The notes below the pieces were generated by a model that made no database searches, was not told where the DNA came from, and saw nothing but the letters and a program-made list of their open reading frames with translations. Source: an uncultured bacterium (GTDB lineage Bacteria > Planctomycetota > GCA-002687715). From it: 64,000 nucleotides of DNA. The DNA is taken from NCBI GenBank assembly GCA_902826835.1, contig CADEGH010000005.1, positions 98,006 through 162,005 on the forward strand, given 5' to 3'. Position numbers and translations under genes: made by a program. This document shows positions 52,997 to 63,072 of the stretch, one piece after another (the first letter of the stretch is position 1; each line of letters opens with the position of its first letter).

Positions 52997-53493
52997 TTCC
53001 ACCAATACGAAGTCGCGGCCGTCACGAGAGCCCAAGCATACACGCCCGCCCCAAGATCATCGAGAACGATGCCAAAAGTCCCGCCGGTCTTCTCTAATCG
53101 GCGGAGCGGCGGCGGTTTGGTCATGTCGAACAGCCGAAACAGCACGAAGGTGGCGATGAGGACGGAGAAATTGGGGCGATGGAGATGAAAACAGGCGAGC
53201 CAGATTCCGGCGGCTTCGTCGAGGACGAACCAGCCCGGGTCCTTGGTGCGGCCCTGGCCCGGCAAATACCCGGCGAGCCAGGCACTCCCGACGGTCGCGA
53301 GGACGCAGCCGATCAGGAGGGCCCACGGGTAGAGGGATGCAGGTAGAAACGGAACGGGGATGAATGCGACCGCGGATCCCACCGTTCCCGGCAGGTAGCG
53401 GGAAAATCCCGCCCCGCCGAGACTCGCGGCGAGTTCGACCCACCGGGGGGCCCGGACAGGCTCGCGGGGCGGCGTGCCCTCACCCGCTGGCAA
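52993..53493 (-). CDS. pgpA: Phosphatidylglycerophosphatase A
   Basis: 166 aa inner-membrane enzyme removing the phosphate from phosphatidylglycerophosphate. Typical PgpA features: GFSRYLPGTVGS with the PGTVGS box, DPGWFVLDEAAGIWLA with catalytic acids, FRLFDMTKPPPLRRLE and GGTFGIVLDDLGAGVYA. TTG 53493 is the start, within the last bases of pgsA, so synthesis and dephosphorylation of the intermediate are co-translated. The stop overlaps the SpoIIE-like gene. Confidence 0.96.
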   Translation of the reverse strand: MPAGEGTPPREPVRAPRWVELAASLGGAGFSRYLPGTVGSAVAFIPVPFLPASLYPWALLIGCVLATVGSAWLAGYLPGQGRTKDPGWFVLDEAAGIWLACFHLHRPNFSVLIATFVLFRLFDMTKPPPLRRLEKTGGTFGIVLDDLGAGVYAWALVTAATSYWWK

Positions 53494-54067
53494 GCACGCT
53501 CCAGGCCTTGCGGGCGTACAGCCATCCCGACTGCACGGAGGAGAGCAGAGCGATCCACAGGCTCGCGGTCACGACCCAGTGCAGCCATCGGGGTTCACGC
53601 AGGAGCGGCTCGCCGATCGTCATGTGCAGCAACATCGCCCCGATCGCGAAGCACTGCATCACCATTTTGATCTTTCCGGGCATTTCCGCGGCAAACGAGA
53701 CTCCTCGGGCCTCGAAGACGCCTCGGATCGCGTGGACGAAGAACTCACGCGCGAGAATCGTCACCACGATCCAGGCGGGAATCGAGGCCGGGAAGAGGGC
53801 GGCGAGAAAAACCAGAGTTCCACCGGTCACTACCTTGTCGACGAAGGGATCCATCACTCGCCCAAAGGCGGTGACCATGCCCAGTTTGCGGGCGAGCCAG
53901 CCGTCGATCCAATCGGTCGCAGCGGCGACCACGAAGAGCCCGAAACAGGTCCAACCGATCCAGCCCCTCGGTGCATGCCCGGCCTGGACGAGGCCGAGCA
54001 GGACGAAGAGTGCGAGGGCCAAGAGCAGCCGAGAAAGAGTGATGCGATTAGGGAGATTCCAAATCAT
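53480..54067 (-). CDS. pgsA: CDP-diacylglycerol-glycerol-3-phosphate 3-phosphatidyltransferase
   Basis: 195 aa membrane enzyme of the CDP-alcohol phosphatidyltransferase family, making phosphatidylglycerophosphate. The signature is complete in TDWIDGWLARKLG, then GRVMDPFVDK (D-G-x2-A-R-x8-G-x3-D-x3-D). The N-terminal WNLPNRITLSR is typical of PgsA. GAGGG lies about nine bases before the ATG. It overlaps pgpA by 14 bases, so consecutive reactions are paired. Confidence 0.96.
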   Translation of the reverse strand: MIWNLPNRITLSRLLLALALFVLLGLVQAGHAPRGWIGWTCFGLFVVAAATDWIDGWLARKLGMVTAFGRVMDPFVDKVVTGGTLVFLAALFPASIPAWIVVTILAREFFVHAIRGVFEARGVSFAAEMPGKIKMVMQCFAIGAMLLHMTIGEPLLREPRWLHWVVTASLWIALLSSVQSGWLYARKAWSVLASG

Positions 54068-54436
54068 GAGGTGCGACCCTCGGGCGGCATCATGCCTTTT
54101 CGAGTCCGCACATGGAAGGCTCGAACTCCGTTCTTTCCAGGACGGCTGCGCTTCTGGCGGTTCCCTTCGATCCCCGAACGATTGGAAACCCAGGGAGGGG
54201 GAGCCTCCGGTTCTTCAATTTCCGCGACTAGCTGGGAATCGCGGCGCGGCTCGCCCTATGGTCGCGGTTTCGGGGGCAGAGCTCGCGTCGGCCGACCCTG
54301 TTCAGACGTCGAGACGGTACTGGGCCGAGGGAACAGGGGACTCCGCCTCGATCGGGATGGGGCCGGCTGCGCGGAGAATGGGTCGGCTGACCCGGATCGC
54401 TGCCCAACCGGCCGAAGCACGGAGGGGCTCGCCCCC
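54068..54436. other. Intergenic region in the minus-strand housekeeping run
   Basis: 369 bases between rimO and pgsA, an unusually long break in an otherwise tight run. I found no convincing ORF, RNA or terminator. It should contain the promoter of pgsA-pgpA. Confidence 0.4.
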
Positions 54437-55774
54437 TCAAACCGCCGATTCGACGCGCGGCATCGGGATCGCCACCAAGTCGTAGCCGCGGCGCTCCCGG
54501 ATTCGCACTTGCAGCAGGTCCCCGGCGTTCACGGGGCCCCCGTCGATGAGGATATGGGAATCGATCTCGGGTGCTTCCATCACCGAGCGCGCGCGCGCCG
54601 GTTCCCCGTCGGCGCTGGCGGCGTCGACCAGCACGAGTGCGCTCTCGCCCAGGCGTCGGTCCTGCGATTCGAAGGCGATGGACTGTTGGAGTCGCATCAA
54701 CTCGTCGAGTCGCGCCTGTTTCACGGAGTCCGGCAAGTGTCCCGGCAAATCGTCGGCGCGACTGCCGGGTTCCCGGCTGTAGGCAAACGCTCCGAGGTGA
54801 CGGAAGCGGGCAGAGCGGATGAAGTCCAAGAGCTCGCCGAACTCTTCGTCGGTTTCGCCCGGAAAGCCCACGATGACCGTCGTCCGCAGGGTGAAGTCGA
54901 GCCGCCGCTGGCGGAGCCCCGCGACGAGTCGGTCTAAGTCCTTGCGTCCGTAGCCTCGCCGCATGCGCTTCAGCACCGCATCCGAGGCGTGCTGCACGGG
55001 AACGTCGAGATAAGGGACGATCCGGCTTCCCCCGGCGAGCAGATCCATCATCGCCGGGGTGACTTCGGTGGGGTAGGCGTACATGAGACGGACCCAAAGG
55101 AGCCGCTCGATCCGGTCCAAGCGCTCGAGCAGCCTGACCACGCGGTTCTCTCCGTAGAGATCCGTTCCGTAGACGGTGGAGTCCTGGGCGATCAGGTTGA
55201 TCTCTTGCACTCCTTTGTCGACCAGGTGTTCGGCGCGCCGGACGAGATCGTCTTCCGGGAAGGAGCGCATGGGCCCGCGGATGCTCGGGATCACGCAAAA
55301 GGAGCAAGTATGGTTGCAGCCTTCGCTGATCTTGAGCCAGGAGAAGTGGGCGGGCGTCAAGCTGATGTCCGCGCGCCGACGCTCCACCATGAACGAACTG
55401 CGCCCGCGCGGGGGGAGCACTTCGTCGGCAATCTTGTCCAGTTGGGCGTAGTCGACGAAGGGAAGGTAGCGGTCGACTCCCGGCGCCTCGCGCTCGAGAA
55501 TGTCGCGGTAGTTGCCGACCATGCAGCCGGCCACGATCACGCGCGCGACGCCTTTCGATTTGAGGTCGACCGCGCGACGGATGGTGTCGAGCGACTCGGC
55601 CCGCGACGCTTCGAGGAAGCCACAGGTGTTGACCACCACGAGGTCTGCCTCCTCCGGAGCGCTCAGGACTCGAAATCCTCGGCCGAGCAGGGTCGAAACC
55701 AACTGCTCGCTGTCGACCAAGTTCTTGGGACAGCCGAGGGAGATGAAGGAGACGGTGCGGGAGTCTGAGCTCAA
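54437..55774 (-). CDS. rimO: Ribosomal protein S12 methylthiotransferase RimO
   Basis: 445 aa radical SAM enzyme that methylthiolates Asp of ribosomal protein S12. TTG 55774 is chosen because it gives the normal RimO N-terminus VSFISLGCPKNLVDSEQ (first Cys of the UPF0004 cluster) and overlaps the upstream stop as TTGA. The auxiliary cluster cysteines are in LGCPKN, VVNTCGF and AGCMV. The radical SAM motif is EGCNHTCSFCVIPSIRG (CX3CX2C). The TRAM domain is at the C-terminus. S12 specificity rather than tRNA (MiaB) is indicated by the RimO-style IPSIRGPMRS. Confidence 0.95.
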   Translation of the reverse strand: MSSDSRTVSFISLGCPKNLVDSEQLVSTLLGRGFRVLSAPEEADLVVVNTCGFLEASRAESLDTIRRAVDLKSKGVARVIVAGCMVGNYRDILEREAPGVDRYLPFVDYAQLDKIADEVLPPRGRSSFMVERRRADISLTPAHFSWLKISEGCNHTCSFCVIPSIRGPMRSFPEDDLVRRAEHLVDKGVQEINLIAQDSTVYGTDLYGENRVVRLLERLDRIERLLWVRLMYAYPTEVTPAMMDLLAGGSRIVPYLDVPVQHASDAVLKRMRRGYGRKDLDRLVAGLRQRRLDFTLRTTVIVGFPGETDEEFGELLDFIRSARFRHLGAFAYSREPGSRADDLPGHLPDSVKQARLDELMRLQQSIAFESQDRRLGESALVLVDAASADGEPARARSVMEAPEIDSHILIDGGPVNAGDLLQVRIRERRGYDLVAIPMPRVESAV

Positions 55775-57672
55775 GTCTCGGTGGCGTCGATCTCGGTACG
55801 CGCTCGGCGCAAACCCAGCACCTCGCGCCGCCCGGAAGGAAGTGGGGGACCCACCAATCCTTCGTCGTGCATGCGCTCGGTGATGGCAAAGGCGGTCGAC
55901 CAACTGAGGTCGAATTCGCGCTGGAGCATGACGACCGAGCAGCGCTCCTCCGCCAAGACCTGCTCGACCGCACGGCGGTAGAGAGTCTCGTCGAGCGGAG
56001 CACTGAACAGGACCTGTTGGTCCTCATCGGCCGCCTGAGCCGCCACTCCGGGACGCCGGGAGTTCGGGCGCGATCCTGACGCCTCGTTCCAGGCCTCCCA
56101 GTCCTCGGTCGTCCGGCGGCGCACACGCGGCGCCCGGCCTCGCGAGGGCGGTTCAGCCTCGGACGGTAGCCGGTCCGACCGACTCTCCGTAGCGGATTCC
56201 GGTTCGGGGGACGCCCCGAACCGAGGAAGGACGACGGTCGGCTCCCCGACCTCGGGCATGCCGCGGAGCAGGGACCAAGAGGCTCGGGCTGGCTCGCGCT
56301 CGGCAGGCTCCGCCGCCGCGGGGGCGGACTCGACCTCCGGTTCCGCGAACTCTTCGAACTCAGCGCCGATCCCCTCGCCGAAAGCCTCGCTCTCGGCGTA
56401 ATTCGAGGATTCCTGGGCGGCCGCCGGGCGAGCGGCCCAGATTTCGGCCGCAGGACTCTCGATTTCGTCGGTGACTTCGTCGAGGACCGCGTCCTGAGCC
56501 AGGACTGCCTCCTCCGTACCTGCCATCGACTCAGGGTCGGCGGACTGAGCGGCGAACTCAGGGGCCGCGGTGGCGTCCGCGAGGCGACCCTGTTCCTGGT
56601 CGGTCTGCGCCGCAACTTCCGCCCGGCCCTGGGCACGGCGGGCGGCAAGGGCCAATTCCAATCGTTCGAGAGCGCCCCATCGTGCGTCTCCATGCGGGGC
56701 CAGCGTCGAGTCCGTCTCGGCTTGGACCAAGAGTTCCGGAATTGGCTCCGCTTCCAATTCGTCGCCGGTTTCGAGGTCGGCAAGGAGAGGGGCGGGGACG
56801 GGATCCCGGAATTCGTCAAACTCCTCGGGGGCGGGGGATTCCTCGGCGGTGAAGGCCAGCTCGGCGACTCCGGCTCCCTGGTTCTCCTCGGGATCCAGGG
56901 GGGAGTCGGTGGTTTCGACTCCGAACTGGGGAAGGAAGGAAAATGCTTCCGGCTCCGCCGTGGCAAGGGCCGCTTCTTCCTCGGAATCGGGCTTGGGGAT
57001 GGACGCGATGGCCACCGCGCTGCGAGCAGGCGCCGACCAGACCGTGGGCGCCTCCGCAGCCTTCACTTCTCGTTTGGGAGGGGACACGAGGGTCGGAGGC
57101 TCGAGTGGGAAGTCGTCGTCCTCAAGCCCGTCTTCTGCCTCCCTCGCCTTGCGATCACCGGCGGGCGAGTGCTGGAGAGCGCGCGCCAAGGCATCGCCGG
57201 TGCTCACTTGGTGCGAATTACCTGCCGAGAAGGCCAGGCGCCACGCGAGCCAGGCGCTGCCCAGCACCAAGAGAATCGCGAACGTGTTGGCGAGGAAGGA
57301 GGGGAGCACTCCGAGCGCGGTCCCGAGGTGTTGGCCCGCCGCCCCGCCGGGTGAAAGCCCGGTTGTGGCCTCGCTGCGAAGCCCGAGGAATCCCGCGACC
57401 GGAAGGGCTAGTAGCGCTACCGCGAGCACCTTCCGCAGAGGGTGTTGGAGAGTGCCTCGGAAGTACCAGGACATCGCGATGCCGGCGATTCCGACGAGGG
57501 CGACCAGGAGCGGCCAAAAGCCGAGGGGCTTCAGGATGAACCAAGTCGAGACGCCTCGGCGCTGCTCCAAGACCGCGCGGGCGATCGCGAACATCACGAC
57601 GAAGAAAAGGACGACGGGCAAGAACCACTCCCGCCGGTTCCCAGTCACGTTGGAGAGACGGAACTTCGACAT
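55771..57672 (-). CDS. FtsK-like protein with N-terminal helices and gamma domain but no motor
   Basis: 633 aa. About four membrane helices (roughly 18-38, 46-66, 80-100, 125-145) lead to a very acidic Ala/Glu/Pro-rich linker of about 400 residues. The C-terminus (about 561-620) is a winged-helix gamma domain of FtsK type: DETLYRRAVEQVLAEER, CSVVMLQREFDLSWSTAF, and REVLGL at the end. There is no Walker A or B motif anywhere. ATG 57672 is preferred over GTG 57681. It lies 57 bases after ftsK and is coupled to rimO by four bases. It could compete with or tether FtsK at KOPS-like sites; this is inference. Confidence 0.85.
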   Translation of the reverse strand: MSKFRLSNVTGNRREWFLPVVLFFVVMFAIARAVLEQRRGVSTWFILKPLGFWPLLVALVGIAGIAMSWYFRGTLQHPLRKVLAVALLALPVAGFLGLRSEATTGLSPGGAAGQHLGTALGVLPSFLANTFAILLVLGSAWLAWRLAFSAGNSHQVSTGDALARALQHSPAGDRKAREAEDGLEDDDFPLEPPTLVSPPKREVKAAEAPTVWSAPARSAVAIASIPKPDSEEEAALATAEPEAFSFLPQFGVETTDSPLDPEENQGAGVAELAFTAEESPAPEEFDEFRDPVPAPLLADLETGDELEAEPIPELLVQAETDSTLAPHGDARWGALERLELALAARRAQGRAEVAAQTDQEQGRLADATAAPEFAAQSADPESMAGTEEAVLAQDAVLDEVTDEIESPAAEIWAARPAAAQESSNYAESEAFGEGIGAEFEEFAEPEVESAPAAAEPAEREPARASWSLLRGMPEVGEPTVVLPRFGASPEPESATESRSDRLPSEAEPPSRGRAPRVRRRTTEDWEAWNEASGSRPNSRRPGVAAQAADEDQQVLFSAPLDETLYRRAVEQVLAEERCSVVMLQREFDLSWSTAFAITERMHDEGLVGPPLPSGRREVLGLRRARTEIDATET

Positions 57673-57729
57673 GACCACCACCTAGGTCCCCACTTCCCGC
57701 GGGGTCTCGTTCGGCTTCGACTGCCTCGC

Positions 57730-60363
57730 TCAAGATGAGGAAGTCTGGGCCGCCTTTTGACGCATCTCCTCCCATTGCTCGGGAGTGATGAGGATTTCCC
57801 GGGCCTTCGAGCCCCGGTGTTCCGACACGATGCCGGCCTCGCCCATCAGGTCGATGAGGCGACGGGCACGGGCATATCCGACTTGCATGCGAGTCTGGAG
57901 GTAGCTCGCACTGGCTTGACCGGAAGAGATGACGAGTTCGACGGCTTGGTCGAAGAGCTCGTCGCGCTCGCTTCCCGCCGCTCCTTCCGGAGTGGGGGAG
58001 CCGACCTGCTCGAAATGGTGCGTGTACTGCGGAGTGGCCTTCTCGCGAAGGTACTCGACCGCGCGCTCCACTTCGGCATCGGACACGAACGGGCCCTGGA
58101 TGCGCTTCGGGTCGTCGCTGGTCGCGCTCAGGTACAGCATGTCACCCTTGTCCAAGAGCTTCTCGGCGCCGTACCGATCCAGGATGGTCCGGGAGTCGAT
58201 CCCGGTGCGCGTCTGGAACGCGATGCGCGCCGGGAGGTTGCTCTTGATGAGCCCGGTGATGACGTCGATGCTCGGCCGCTGCGTCGCCAGCACCACGTGG
58301 ATTCCCACCGCGCGGGCTTTCTGCGCCAGGCGCGCAATCGCCTGTTCGACGTCTTTGCCAGCCACCATCATGAGGTCGGCCAACTCGTCGACGATGATCA
58401 CGATGTAGGGGAGATGATCCGGCTGCTTTTCCGCCTCGTCCGGGGTCATGACCTTGACGAGTTTTTCGAGGCGCTGCGCCTTCGGCAACTTGTTGTAGGA
58501 GCTGACGTGGCGCACCCCGGTGGCGGCGAGGAGTTCGTAGCGCTCCTCCATGTGGTTGACCGCCCACTCGAGGATCTTCGTGGCCTTTTTTGGGCTGCTC
58601 TCGACTTTGGTCAACAAGTGCGGGATGTCCTGGTACACCTCGAGTTCGACCTTCTTCGGGTCGATCATGATGAGGCGGACTTCCTCGGGATAGCGCGTGA
58701 ACAGGATCGAGAGGATGAGGTTGTTCACGAACACCGACTTACCGGCGCCGGTGCGCCCGGCGATGAGGAGGTGCGGCGTGGTCGCCAAATCCTCGATGAT
58801 GGGTTGGCCGGCGGCGTCTTTGCCGAGAAAGAGTGGGATGACGATCTTTCCCTTCCTCAAATCGGTGGCGAGGATCAGTTCGCGGAGGAAGACGGTTTCC
58901 CGCTCGCGGTTGGGAATCTCGGCGCCCAACACGGGCTTGCCCTTGACGGGGGCGATACGCACCCGAGCGACTCCCATGGCCATCGCGAGTTCGTCGGCCA
59001 AACTGGTGACCTTCGATATCTTGGTGCCGCGGGCGATCGAGATGTCGAACCGCGTGATCACCGGGCCGCGCACGATCTCTTCGACCTTCGCGGTCACTCC
59101 GAAGTCGAGCAGGGCGAGTTCGAGGGCGGCGGCCTTGGCCTGGATCTCTTCGTCACTCTCGCGCTGTTCCAAATACACGGGCTCTTGGAGCAGTTTCACC
59201 GCCGGAAGTTCGTACTTCTCTTTCCCGCGCAACTTGGGATCCCGGGAGAGTCGGATGACTTCGATGCCGTCGGCGAGTACGGGAGCGGCGGCCTGTCGAA
59301 TCTTCGGCGGGTTGGCTTGGGCCGGGACCAGGTCCTCGTCGGCCCCGGCTTCCTCCACCGAAGCTTCGGCCTCGTTCTCGTCCAGAGCCACGGGCGAGGC
59401 CGCTTCGGCGAGTTCGTCGGCGAGGGCGAGTTCCGGGTTCAATTCCTCCAGGGCGGAGTCGGTCTCAAGTTCGTCGATCGCCGCTTCGTCCACGTCTTGG
59501 GACTCGGCTTCTACCGATTGCTTCCCACGCTTACGGGAGGGCGTCGTGGTCCGGGTTGAGTTGTCCCGAATCGGCGGGGCTTTGCGGGGCTCCTCCAACG
59601 CATCGGGCGCCTCGTCGCTGGCTTCGAGGGCCGGCTCAAGCTCGGCCCCGTCCTCGGGAGACTCGCTCTTGCGGCGGCGGCGAGACTTGGGCTTTTGGGC
59701 CATTTCCGTGCTCAAGGCTGCGAGATCAGCTTCGGCCGAGGCGACTTCCTCTTCCGTCGGGTCGGCCTCGGGACCGAGCACCGCCGCCAACCGACGCCCG
59801 AGCATGGAACGGAGCCCCGGCTCCTTCGACGTGGTCTTGGATCCGCGCCGGGACTTCGTTGCCGGACGGCCGTGCAAGAGATCGCTCAGGAGGTGGTCGG
59901 TGGCGAGGATGCTGCTCGCAAGCGCCCCGACCCCGAGGGTGACCAGGGTCCACATGCGGCCGAAGAGGCTTTGCAGCCGCGCGTCGATTTCGAATCCCAA
60001 GACCCCGCCGAGCGGCGCCGATCCGCCCGGAAAATTGTGACCGGGGAGCAGAGCTTGGCAGAAGCCGCCGAACGTCAACATCGCCACGAAGAGACCGACC
60101 AACATGAACGCGTGGGGCGAACTCGTGCGCTTCCCGAGCAGGATGTAACCGAGGAACACGAGGTAGAACGCCAGCATGTAAGCGCCGACGCCGAAGGAAC
60201 CGGCCAGGAGGCCGGACGCTTCTTTTCCGAGCGGCCCGCCGAGATTGGCGAGGCGGGTGCCCAAAAGCTCGGGGGGCTCGATGCGCCAAGTGGAGAACGA
60301 CAGGGCCAAGAACAAGGCCGTGCCGATCAAACCCCAGCCGAGCACGATGCGAAGACTGCTCAT
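57730..60363 (-). CDS. ftsK: DNA translocase FtsK
   Basis: 877 aa. ATG 60363 has AGGA seven bases upstream. N-terminal membrane helices (four, about 8-160) anchor it at the division site, followed by an acidic linker (about 170-400). The motor has Walker A IAGRTGAGKS near 533-542 and Walker B VIIVDELADLM near 650-660, plus LATQRPSIDVITG. The C-terminal gamma domain (about 800-860, DELFDQAVELVISSGQASAS then YARARRLIDLMGEAGIVS) should read polar chromosomal sequences. It works at the septum to segregate chromosome ends. Confidence 0.97.
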   Translation of the reverse strand: MSSLRIVLGWGLIGTALFLALSFSTWRIEPPELLGTRLANLGGPLGKEASGLLAGSFGVGAYMLAFYLVFLGYILLGKRTSSPHAFMLVGLFVAMLTFGGFCQALLPGHNFPGGSAPLGGVLGFEIDARLQSLFGRMWTLVTLGVGALASSILATDHLLSDLLHGRPATKSRRGSKTTSKEPGLRSMLGRRLAAVLGPEADPTEEEVASAEADLAALSTEMAQKPKSRRRRKSESPEDGAELEPALEASDEAPDALEEPRKAPPIRDNSTRTTTPSRKRGKQSVEAESQDVDEAAIDELETDSALEELNPELALADELAEAASPVALDENEAEASVEEAGADEDLVPAQANPPKIRQAAAPVLADGIEVIRLSRDPKLRGKEKYELPAVKLLQEPVYLEQRESDEEIQAKAAALELALLDFGVTAKVEEIVRGPVITRFDISIARGTKISKVTSLADELAMAMGVARVRIAPVKGKPVLGAEIPNRERETVFLRELILATDLRKGKIVIPLFLGKDAAGQPIIEDLATTPHLLIAGRTGAGKSVFVNNLILSILFTRYPEEVRLIMIDPKKVELEVYQDIPHLLTKVESSPKKATKILEWAVNHMEERYELLAATGVRHVSSYNKLPKAQRLEKLVKVMTPDEAEKQPDHLPYIVIIVDELADLMMVAGKDVEQAIARLAQKARAVGIHVVLATQRPSIDVITGLIKSNLPARIAFQTRTGIDSRTILDRYGAEKLLDKGDMLYLSATSDDPKRIQGPFVSDAEVERAVEYLREKATPQYTHHFEQVGSPTPEGAAGSERDELFDQAVELVISSGQASASYLQTRMQVGYARARRLIDLMGEAGIVSEHRGSKAREILITPEQWEEMRQKAAQTSSS

Positions 60364-60376
60364 GAAGGTTCCTGAT

Positions 60377-60877
<501 letters not shown>

Positions 60878-61600
60878 CCCCGCGCTCCCCCAAACCTCGC
60901 ACACCGCCATCCCCGGGTCCGATCCGAGCCTCGCACCAGGCAACGATCCTGGTCGCCAAAGCCGACTTGTCGAGGTTGCCGAGCGGTTCTTCACCGGTTC
61001 TCGTCACCAAGACCACGTCTTCTCCGTGCGAGTGGCCGAGCGATCTCGTGCGATTGAGAACGACGAGATCGCAGCGCTTGCGGACGAGCTTCTCGCGCGC
61101 GAGCGCGAGGGCTTCCGCCGGCGGGGCTGCCTCCAGGGCGAAACCCACGACCAACCGACCCGCCGCCATTGTACCGACTTCCGCCAAGATGTCGGGGTTT
61201 TTCACGAGCTCCACCACCAGCCCTGCCACACCTTTCTTGATCTTTCCGTTATGGCGGAATTTGGGGCGGAAGTCGGCCACCGCCGCCGCCCCGATGAAAA
61301 CCTCGGCGGAGGAGAGGCGGGCCAACACCTCGGCGTGCATTTCCCGGGCGGAAATCACCGGTACGACCGCGAGACCCGCCGGGGCCTCAAGGCCGGTCGG
61401 GCCCAAGATCAGCGTGACCTCGTGGCCCCGCGCCTGCGCCGCCCGCGACAGCTCGAAGGCCATGCGACCGGAGCTCGCGTTTCCGAAGAACCGCACCTCG
61501 TCCAGGTACTCGTGGGTTGGACCACCGGTCATGAGGATGCGCATGGGGTTTTCCAGGGGGCCCGCCGCGCCGCTCTATTTGCTTGGCGGCAGGATGGCGG

Positions 61601-62146
61601 TCAGGACCGGGCCAGCGCGGTGGCCGAGGCGGCAAGAATCTCTTCGACCGGGGCCAACCTACCGAGGCCCTCTTCGCCGCAGGCGAGTTCGCCACGAACC
61701 GGACCGACGCGCTGCCACCCGATCTCCTCCAAAGTCCGGAGATTGCGTTGGACGAGCGGGTGTTCCCACATGCGCCAATTCATCGCCGGGCAGAGAATTT
61801 TGGGTCCGCGGTAGGCCAAGGCGGCGGTGGTGACGGAATCGTCACCCAGGCCCATGGCGAGTCGCCCGATGAGATCGGCGGTGGCGGGGCACACGATCAA
61901 CAGATCGGCGCTCCGTCCGGGTCCAAGGTGGTCGTAGACGTTGTCGGCGGCGGCTGCGAACGGATCGACGTGAACACGGCGGCCGGAAATCGCGGCGAAC
62001 TGAAGGGGTGCGATCAACCGCGTGGCCGCCTCGGTCATGAGGACCGTCACGGTATGACCGAGCTTGCGCAGTTCGCTCGTGAGGTCGAGCGCGCGATGGA
62101 TGGCCACACTCGCGCCCACCCCCAGCACGATCTCGGCGGCGGCCAC
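61601..62146 (-). CDS. coaC: Phosphopantothenoylcysteine decarboxylase
   Basis: 181 aa flavoprotein converting phosphopantothenoylcysteine to phosphopantetheine. The catalytic His is in GASVAIHRALDL (about 11-22), the substrate motif is PAMNWRMW, and the active-site lid Cys is in GELACGEEG. FMN contacts are in VCPATADLIGR. It precedes coaB and follows the omega-like gene by six bases. Confidence 0.95.
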   Translation of the reverse strand: MAAAEIVLGVGASVAIHRALDLTSELRKLGHTVTVLMTEAATRLIAPLQFAAISGRRVHVDPFAAAADNVYDHLGPGRSADLLIVCPATADLIGRLAMGLGDDSVTTAALAYRGPKILCPAMNWRMWEHPLVQRNLRTLEEIGWQRVGPVRGELACGEEGLGRLAPVEEILAASATALARS

Positions 62147-62152
62147 GGAGGA

Positions 62153-62488
62153 TCAGGACCCGTCGCGCGAGAGCGCGGAGAGGATGCGGCGTTCGAGATC
62201 GTCGTCGGTCACGTTTTCCGGCACTTCGATGCTCGGCGGCTGGCCCACCAGCATGCGCTCGACTTCGGCGCGGATGAGGTCCCGGTTTTCGATGGTGTCC
62301 GGAATGAGCTCGATCCTTCCCTCCTCGATCTCGCGCATCACGATCACGATGGGATTCTTCGCGTGCTCGTCGACGAGCTTCCTCGCACCGCGGTTGAGTT
62401 CGCGCAGGCGCTTTTGGATCAAGACGGTGGTCTTGTAGACGCCGCCGCAGGACCCGTAGAGCTTTTCGAACTTGGCCTGATTGATCAT
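62153..62488 (-). CDS. rpoZ: RNA polymerase omega-subunit-like protein
   Basis: 111 aa from ATG 62488, with GAGG five bases upstream and a 4-base overlap with gmk. The central region, VLIQKRLRELNRGARKLVDE, matches the conserved omega/Rpb6 helices, and the position directly after gmk is the classical one for rpoZ. The flanks are poorly conserved, and a C-terminal extension of about 30 residues is unusual. Assignment rests on motif and context together. Confidence 0.8.
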   Translation of the reverse strand: MINQAKFEKLYGSCGGVYKTTVLIQKRLRELNRGARKLVDEHAKNPIVIVMREIEEGRIELIPDTIENRDLIRAEVERMLVGQPPSIEVPENVTDDDLERRILSALSRDGS

Positions 62489-63072
62489 GGAGACCTCGTG
62501 GGCTTCAGGGGAGAGGGCGGGGCGCCGAGCGGGGCGCTCCCGAGGAGGATCTGCCTGATTTGCCGGCAGGCGTCCTCCACTCGTTCGTTCACGACGACAT
62601 GGTCGTACTCGGACTCGGCCGCGCACTCGGAGTGCGCACGCGCCAACCGGCGCGCGATGTCGGCTTTGGATTCGGTGTTGCGACGCGCGAGGCGGCGCTC
62701 GAGTTCATCGAGGCTGTTCGCCTTGATGAAGATGGAGGTGAGCGGGATCCGGCGGGTTCGGAGCGAGCGGTGCCCTTGCACGTCGATCACCAAGAACACC
62801 CACTCAGATTCGGGGCCGCTGATCTCGCTGCGGGGGGTTCCGTAGAGCTGTCCGTGGACTTCGGCCCACTCCAAGAATCCGTCTTGGTCGCGCAGCACCT
62901 CGAAGTCGGCGCGGCTCAAGAATCGATAATCGCGCCCGGGGACTTCGCCCACGCGCGGTGCGCGGGTCGTGGCGGTAATGACACGTCGAAAGCCCGTCTC
63001 CTGGACGAGCGTCTCGATGAGCGTCGTCTTTCCGGAACCGCTCGGGCCCGAGATCACGACCAGCCTACTCAA
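62485..63072 (-). CDS. gmk: Guanylate kinase
   Basis: 195 aa, normal for Gmk, which phosphorylates GMP with ATP. The P-loop GPSGSGKTT lies at about 9-17, the GMP-binding segment is TATTRAPRVGEVPGRDY, with FLEWAEVHGQLYGTP following, and the lid carries RRLARRNTES. It overlaps yicC by eight bases and the omega-like gene by four. Confidence 0.97.
   Translation of the reverse strand: MSRLVVISGPSGSGKTTLIETLVQETGFRRVITATTRAPRVGEVPGRDYRFLSRADFEVLRDQDGFLEWAEVHGQLYGTPRSEISGPESEWVFLVIDVQGHRSLRTRRIPLTSIFIKANSLDELERRLARRNTESKADIARRLARAHSECAAESEYDHVVVNERVEDACRQIRQILLGSAPLGAPPSPLKPTRSP

Noticed and set aside
54228..56966. A 912-codon minus-strand frame across rimO and the FtsK-like gene
   Set aside because: Composition is Pro/Ser/Arg-rich and it overlaps, on the same strand in another frame, two well supported genes coupled by a 4-base overlap.
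57757..59559. A 600-codon plus-strand frame inside ftsK
   Set aside because: Antisense to a complete FtsK; no recognisable domains or start context.
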